9,842 nucleotides of DNA from an uncultured Eubacteriales bacterium (lineage in GTDB: Bacteria > Bacillota > Clostridia > Oscillospirales > Oscillospiraceae), in assembly GCA_900321335.1 (NCBI GenBank), contig ONVR01000213.1, positions 1 to 9,842 of the forward strand, read 5' to 3'. The position numbers and the translations under genes were made by a program. Of this stretch, positions 6,043 to 9,842 are shown piece after piece. Within the stretch, counting starts at the first letter, position 1. Each line of letters starts with the position of its first letter. The notes under the pieces are model-generated. The model was not told where the DNA came from. It searched no databases and saw nothing but the letters and a program-made list of their open reading frames with translations.

Positions 6043-7932
6043 ATGCCGCCTCCCATCGGCGGGCACGGCGCCAGAGGCTTTATGTCGGAGGAGGAGAAGG
6101 CGAGCCTTCCCAAGGTGACCAAGGCGCTGCTTTTGCGCGTGTTTTCCTACCTCCGGCCCTACTGGAAGCAGCTGCTGCTGGCGCTGCTGTGCATCATTCT
6201 GTCCTCCGTGTTCGTGCTTATGCCCTCGATCCTCACGGGCAAGATCATCGACGAGGGGCTCATCGGCCGGAATCTCCGGGCCCTGATCTTCTATCTGGCC
6301 CTGTCCTTCGCCGTGACCCTGGGGGCCAATCTCATCCAGGTGGCGGAGAGCTATATCAACACCTGGATCGCCCAGCACATCACCTTCGATATGCGCAACG
6401 CCATGTTCGCTCATCTCCAGAAGATGTCCCAGCGGTTTTTCACCACCAACAAGCAGGGGGATATCATCACCCGCATGACGGGGGATATCGCCGGGGTGGA
6501 GCGGGTGATCACCGACACCTTCAGCAGCATCCTCTCCAACGCCATCACCCTTGTGGTGGCCCTGGTGGCCATGTACCAGAAAAACTGGATCCTGGCGACC
6601 CTGGGGATCCTCATCGTCCCGGCCTTTACCCTGCCCACCCGGAAGGCGGGCAGGACCCGGTGGAGCATCACCCGGGACGCCCAGGCCTGCAACGACGAGA
6701 TCAACGGCATTCTCAACGAGACCATGTCCGTCAGCGGCCAGCTGCTGGTCAAGCTCTTCGGCCGGGAGCAGGCGGAGTACGACAAGTATAAGGATGCCAA
6801 CGGCCGGCTGATCCGGCTGAACATCAAAGAGAGCATGGCCGGACGCTGGTTCCGGGTGGTGCTGAGCCTGTTTACCAACATCGGGCCGATGCTCCTGTAT
6901 CTGGTGGGCGGCATCCTCATGATGCGCTATGACAGTAAGATCACTGTGGGCGACATCTCGGTGCTGGTGGCCCTGTTGGGCCGGACCTACGGCCCGGTGA
7001 ACAATCTGCTGAACATCCAGGTGGAGTGGATGCGCTCCATGGCCCTGTTCTCCCGGATCTTTGCGTATTTCGATATGCCCGTGGAGATCGAAAACGCCCC
7101 GGATGCCGTGACGCCCGCACAGGCCCAGGGCAACATCGTCTTCGACCACGTGGATTTCGCCTATGACCCGGACCGTCCCATTCTCCGGGACGTGAGCTTT
7201 ACCCTGAAAAGCGGAAACAGCGTGGCCATCGTCGGTCCCTCCGGCTCGGGAAAGAGCACCATCATCAATCTCATTCCCCGGCTCTACGACGTCACCGGCG
7301 GCGCCGTCACCTTCGACGGGGTGGACGTGCGGCAGCTGGATCTGGCCTTCCTGCGCAGAAACGTGGGGGTGGTTACCCAGGACAGCTATCTGTTCAACGG
7401 CACCATCCGGGAAAACCTCCTGTATGCCAAGCCGGAGGCCACCGAGGAGGAGCTGCTGGCGGCCTGTGACAAGGCCAACATTCTGGACTTTATCCAGGCC
7501 CAACCCCAGGGGCTGGACGCCATGGTGGGCAACCGGGGCCTGAAGCTCTCCGGCGGCGAAAAGCAGCGCATCTCCATCGCCCGGGTGCTGCTCAAGGATC
7601 CGGCGCTGCTGATCTTTGACGAGGCCACCTCGGCCCTGGACTCCATCTCCGAGAGCAGGATCCAGCAGGCCATTGACCCGCTGATCGAATCCCGCACCAG
7701 CATTCTCATCGCCCACCGTCTGTCCACCATCCTGGCGGCGGACGAGATCCTGGTGGTCAAGGACGGCCGGATCGTGGAGCGTGGGGTCCACAGAGAGCTG
7801 GTGGCCGCCGGGGGCGTGTACACGGAGCTCTACGAGACGCAGTTCAGCAGGGCCTTTTACGAACAGACTGCCCCGGCGGAGGACGCGGACAGCCTGGAGA
7901 TCCACTACGAAAACAAGGCATACGATCTGTAA
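6043..7932 (+). CDS. ABC half-transporter, multidrug exporter type
   Basis: A 629-residue fusion of a membrane domain and an ATPase domain, the layout of MsbA/LmrA/BmrA-type exporters that work as dimers in the cytoplasmic membrane. Six membrane segments are visible (about 43-63, 79-102, 160-178, 182-200, 272-295, 300-318). The ATPase domain has the A-loop tyrosine (Y374), Walker A GPSGSGKST (398-406), Q-loop Q446, signature LSGGEKQR (502-509), Walker B ending D526 with catalytic E527, D-loop SALD (530-533) and switch H558. All are canonical, so the site is active and a homodimer is sufficient. The N-terminus starts with a Pro/Gly-rich segment typical of clostridial members. A flavoprotein gene follows after 25 bp and shares the transcript. 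The substrate cannot be read from sequence; drugs, lipids or peptides are possible. A partner half-transporter is not visible on either side. Confidence 0.93.
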   Translation: MPPPIGGHGARGFMSEEEKASLPKVTKALLLRVFSYLRPYWKQLLLALLCIILSSVFVLMPSILTGKIIDEGLIGRNLRALIFYLALSFAVTLGANLIQVAESYINTWIAQHITFDMRNAMFAHLQKMSQRFFTTNKQGDIITRMTGDIAGVERVITDTFSSILSNAITLVVALVAMYQKNWILATLGILIVPAFTLPTRKAGRTRWSITRDAQACNDEINGILNETMSVSGQLLVKLFGREQAEYDKYKDANGRLIRLNIKESMAGRWFRVVLSLFTNIGPMLLYLVGGILMMRYDSKITVGDISVLVALLGRTYGPVNNLLNIQVEWMRSMALFSRIFAYFDMPVEIENAPDAVTPAQAQGNIVFDHVDFAYDPDRPILRDVSFTLKSGNSVAIVGPSGSGKSTIINLIPRLYDVTGGAVTFDGVDVRQLDLAFLRRNVGVVTQDSYLFNGTIRENLLYAKPEATEEELLAACDKANILDFIQAQPQGLDAMVGNRGLKLSGGEKQRISIARVLLKDPALLIFDEATSALDSISESRIQQAIDPLIESRTSILIAHRLSTILAADEILVVKDGRIVERGVHRELVAAGGVYTELYETQFSRAFYEQTAPAEDADSLEIHYENKAYDL

Positions 7933-7957
7933 ATCAATAGGGAAAGGGAGTTTTTCT

Positions 7958-8590
7958 ATGGCAAAAATCATCGGGATCAACGGCAGCCCCCGGAAGGGCG
8001 GCAACTCCGCCATCCTCCTGGACGAGGCCCTGCGGGGCGCCGAAGAGCGGGGCGCGGAGACGGAGCGGGTGGACCTGTACCGCCTGAACTTCAAGGGCTG
8101 CGCCAGCTGCTTCGGCTGCAAGCGCCTGGGCGGGCCCAGCTTTGGCCGGTGCGCCCTCCGGGACGATCTGACGGCAGTGCTGGACAAGGTCCTCTCCGCG
8201 GACGGGGTCATCGTCTCGGCGCCCTTCTACTTCGGGGACGTGCCCGGCATGGTCCGGAGTTTCTATGAGCGGCTGTGGTTCCCCTGCCTGCTGTACAGCA
8301 AGGATGGGGAGCTGGCCTATGACCGCCGGGTAAAGGTGGGGCTGATCTACACCCAGAACTGTCCCGACCCGGATTTTTACAAGGACCTGATCGCCGGCCA
8401 TAAGCAAACCTTCGGCTGGCTCATCGGCGAGGCGGTGAGTATGGTCTCCGCCGATACCTGGCAGTACGACGACTACTCCAAATACGCCGGCACCATGTTC
8501 GACGTGGAGCACAAGCGCCGGATGCGGGAAGAGCAGTTCCCCAAGGACCGGCAGGCCGCTTTTGCGCTGGGCAGGACCCTGCTGGACTGA
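7958..8590 (+). CDS. Flavodoxin-fold NAD(P)H-dependent oxidoreductase
   Basis: A 210-residue cytoplasmic protein of the flavodoxin-like/NADPH-dependent FMN reductase family. The N-terminal strand and loop GINGSPRKGGNS (6-17) is the FMN phosphate-binding signature, and VSAPFYFGDVPGMVRSFYER (86-105) is the usual second flavin loop. Four cysteines C48, C51, C54 and C65 (C-x2-C-x2-C-x10-C) recall iron-sulfur flavoproteins of the Isf type, where the last gap is shorter (4-7), so a 4Fe-4S cluster is possible but not shown. GGAAAGGGAG (7941-7950) lies 7 bases before the ATG; a longer open frame overlapping the ABC gene was rejected for lack of an SD. It is the second gene of the ABC transporter operon and ends at a terminator. 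The substrate is unknown; reduction of quinones, nitro compounds or metals is seen in the family. Confidence 0.88.
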   Translation: MAKIIGINGSPRKGGNSAILLDEALRGAEERGAETERVDLYRLNFKGCASCFGCKRLGGPSFGRCALRDDLTAVLDKVLSADGVIVSAPFYFGDVPGMVRSFYERLWFPCLLYSKDGELAYDRRVKVGLIYTQNCPDPDFYKDLIAGHKQTFGWLIGEAVSMVSADTWQYDDYSKYAGTMFDVEHKRRMREEQFPKDRQAAFALGRTLLD

Positions 8591-8612
8591 CCGGACTTTC
8601 TACGGAGATAAA

Positions 8613-8650
8613 CGAAACCCCACTGCGTTTGCAGTGGGGCTTCGTGCTTT
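8613..8650. terminator. Terminator after the ABC/flavoprotein operon
   Basis: A 9-bp stem CCCCACTGC/GCAGTGGGG (8618-8626 with 8631-8639) has a GTTT loop and an outer CGAA/TTCG extension across one mismatch. The T runs are modest on both sides (GCTTTTC on +, TTTCGTTTATCT on -). Lying between convergent genes, it probably serves both. Confidence 0.75.
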
Positions 8651-8659
8651 TCAAAGAGT

Positions 8660-9842
8660 TTACGGCATCACGGGGCTCCAGTACTGCTGGCCGAAGATAT
8701 CGGTAAAGCAGTAGGTGACCATGCTCTCGCCGCCTACGTCCACGTTGCTGATGACCATATCGTCCGTCACGGTCATCTGTTCGCCCAGGAAATAGGAGTC
8801 CTGGTAGGTGCCGTCATAGGCGTAATAGTCGCAGATGAAATCCAGCGTGTCCCCGGCGGTGAGCTCCGTCATGGCCTTGGCCTCGGTAAGGGCCTCGGCG
8901 TCGGCGTAGTCGTACCGGGCGCCGGCGATGTAGCCGTCGGGATTTTCCGTGTCGAATACGATCATCAGGCTCACCCGGTCCCCGTTGAGCAGGGCGGGCA
9001 CATAGCCGGTGATGGTGTAATCGTCGCTGGTGCCAACGGCGTCGAGCCGGTAGTAGGCCACGGGCTGGCCGTTGATGGCAAGCCAGGTGTTGTCCGTGGC
9101 GCCCAGCAGGTTGCCGGCGTCGTCAAAGGAGAACACGTTGTCGCAGCCCAGGTCGATGTACCCCTGGCCGTCGTCGTAATACATGTTCATATCCAGGGTC
9201 TGCACCAGTTTCCACTGGTCCTCGGTGAGGGTGATGTAGGGCTGACCGGCGGAATCCACGTTCCACACCAGATTGCCGGCGTCGAACTGGTTTTCATAGA
9301 TGTATTCCGCCATCTCCTGATCAGACAGGTTGCGGTCGGCAAAGATATCGGTCAGGCCGCCCAGCGTGGAGGAGCTTGTGCCGCCGAACAGGCCGCCCAG
9401 CAGAGAGGAGATGGAGTCCATGCTCTGGGTGGTGCTGGTGCCGCCGGTAAAGCTGCCCAGCAGAGAGGGCAGGGCGGAGGTGCCGTAACCGGAGATGTTG
9501 CTTCCTGCCACATACTGGCCCGCGGCTTCTACGCTGGCAAAGGCCTTGATGCACTTGGTGTACTCGGCGTCCATACCGATCTTCTCATAGGTGGAGACCA
9601 TGTTGTTCAGAGAAGAGACCTTCTTGTAGGGGAAGTAGATGGAAACGCCGTAGGCATTGGTCATATCCGAGGAGGTGCGGTTGTACTTGACCGCGCCCTG
9701 GAGGGCGTCAGACAGGGCCTGACCGCCGTCGGTACCCATGTTGTTGGCCAGGTTTACCAGATCCACCTGGTCGATCCGGGAGGACTGGGCAAACTCCCGG
9801 GTGCTGCTTCTGGCGTTGGATACGGTGCTGTATTCCTTCTGC
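8660..9842 (-). CDS. Clostripain-family (C11) cysteine protease, C-terminal part
   Basis: A partial gene: 393 residues to the stop, the 5' end lying beyond the right edge. The visible N-terminal part (about 1-110) reads as the end of a peptidase C11 domain: ARSSTREFAQSSRIDQVDLV (10-29), then a GVSIYFPYKKV strand (about 65-75), both characteristic of clostripain relatives. The catalytic His and Cys would be upstream and cannot be checked. A Ser/Gly-rich linker (about 115-162) with a 20-residue duplication follows, then an acidic, beta-rich C-terminal region of about 220 residues rich in Asp, Tyr and Gly that I do not recognise. Such proteases are usually exported and cleave after Arg; export here is expected but the signal is outside the window. 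The in-frame GTG at 9766 is internal, because the family match continues upstream of it without a stop. Confidence 0.8.
   Translation of the reverse strand, partial: QKEYSTVSNARSSTREFAQSSRIDQVDLVNLANNMGTDGGQALSDALQGAVKYNRTSSDMTNAYGVSIYFPYKKVSSLNNMVSTYEKIGMDAEYTKCIKAFASVEAAGQYVAGSNISGYGTSALPSLLGSFTGGTSTTQSMDSISSLLGGLFGGTSSSTLGGLTDIFADRNLSDQEMAEYIYENQFDAGNLVWNVDSAGQPYITLTEDQWKLVQTLDMNMYYDDGQGYIDLGCDNVFSFDDAGNLLGATDNTWLAINGQPVAYYRLDAVGTSDDYTITGYVPALLNGDRVSLMIVFDTENPDGYIAGARYDYADAEALTEAKAMTELTAGDTLDFICDYYAYDGTYQDSYFLGEQMTVTDDMVISNVDVGGESMVTYCFTDIFGQQYWSPVMP
9371..9470 (-). repeat. In-frame 60-bp period duplication in the protease linker
   Basis: Segments 9371-9410 and 9431-9470 are spaced by exactly 60 bases and match at about 31 of 40 positions. 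In protein they give PSLLGSFTGGTSTT and SSLLGGLFGGTSSS, a 20-residue tandem repeat in a flexible Ser/Gly linker. It looks like an old in-frame duplication that lengthened the linker. Confidence 0.7.

Noticed and set aside
5923..8211. Long open frame on the - strand opposite the ABC transporter
   Set aside because: It is a shadow of high-GC third positions, rich in His, Gln, Gly and Pro, with no SD or domain, and covers two well-supported + strand genes.
1..9842. CRISPR array, insertion sequence, prophage, tRNA or rRNA genes
   Set aside because: I found no regularly spaced repeats, transposase or integrase motifs, attachment sites or structural RNA signatures on either strand.

Overview
The window looks like a chromosomal segment of a GC-rich, low-motility-type Firmicute. 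High coding GC, strong Shine-Dalgarno (SD) sites, sigma-A promoters with TATAAT-like boxes, U-tailed hairpins between genes, a clostripain-family protease and a clostridial-style class A penicillin-binding protein together suggest a gut Oscillospiraceae relative (Oscillibacter/Flavonifractor type). That placement is inference; no rRNA or other marker gene is present. I see no mobile element, CRISPR array, tRNA or rRNA.

Layout. Positions 1-70 hold the terminator of an upstream gene that lies mostly outside the window. A ZIP-family metal transporter (165-887, +) with a good promoter follows. It converges, across a two-way terminator, on a small protein (921-1640, -) that joins an N-terminal helical domain carrying an HEPN-like RNxxxH motif to two CBS-like regions. 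That gene is transcribed divergently from a HerA/YjgR-like (DUF853) P-loop ATPase (1813-3411, +) with a coiled-coil and glycine-zipper tail; the two promoters sit back to back in about 170 bp. Another two-way terminator separates the ATPase from a convergent class A penicillin-binding protein (3467-5827, -).

The penicillin-binding protein is divergent, across a 215-bp promoter region, from a two-gene operon (+): an ABC half-transporter of the multidrug exporter type (6043-7932) and, 25 bp later, a cysteine-motif flavodoxin-fold oxidoreductase (7958-8590). A terminator follows, then the C-terminal part of a clostripain-like (C11) protease (8660-9842, -), which runs off the right edge.

How the genes relate. 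Only the ABC transporter and flavoprotein form a clear operon. The rest are single-gene units with their own promoters and shared terminators, mostly envelope or transport functions. Nearly all the sequence is explained by these seven genes and their signals. The item most worth checking is the HEPN-like/CBS protein and its divergent pairing with a HerA-like ATPase; everything else is recognisable family biology with a few local peculiarities. All start sites were chosen from SD spacing and promoter position, and are often shorter than the longest open frame.
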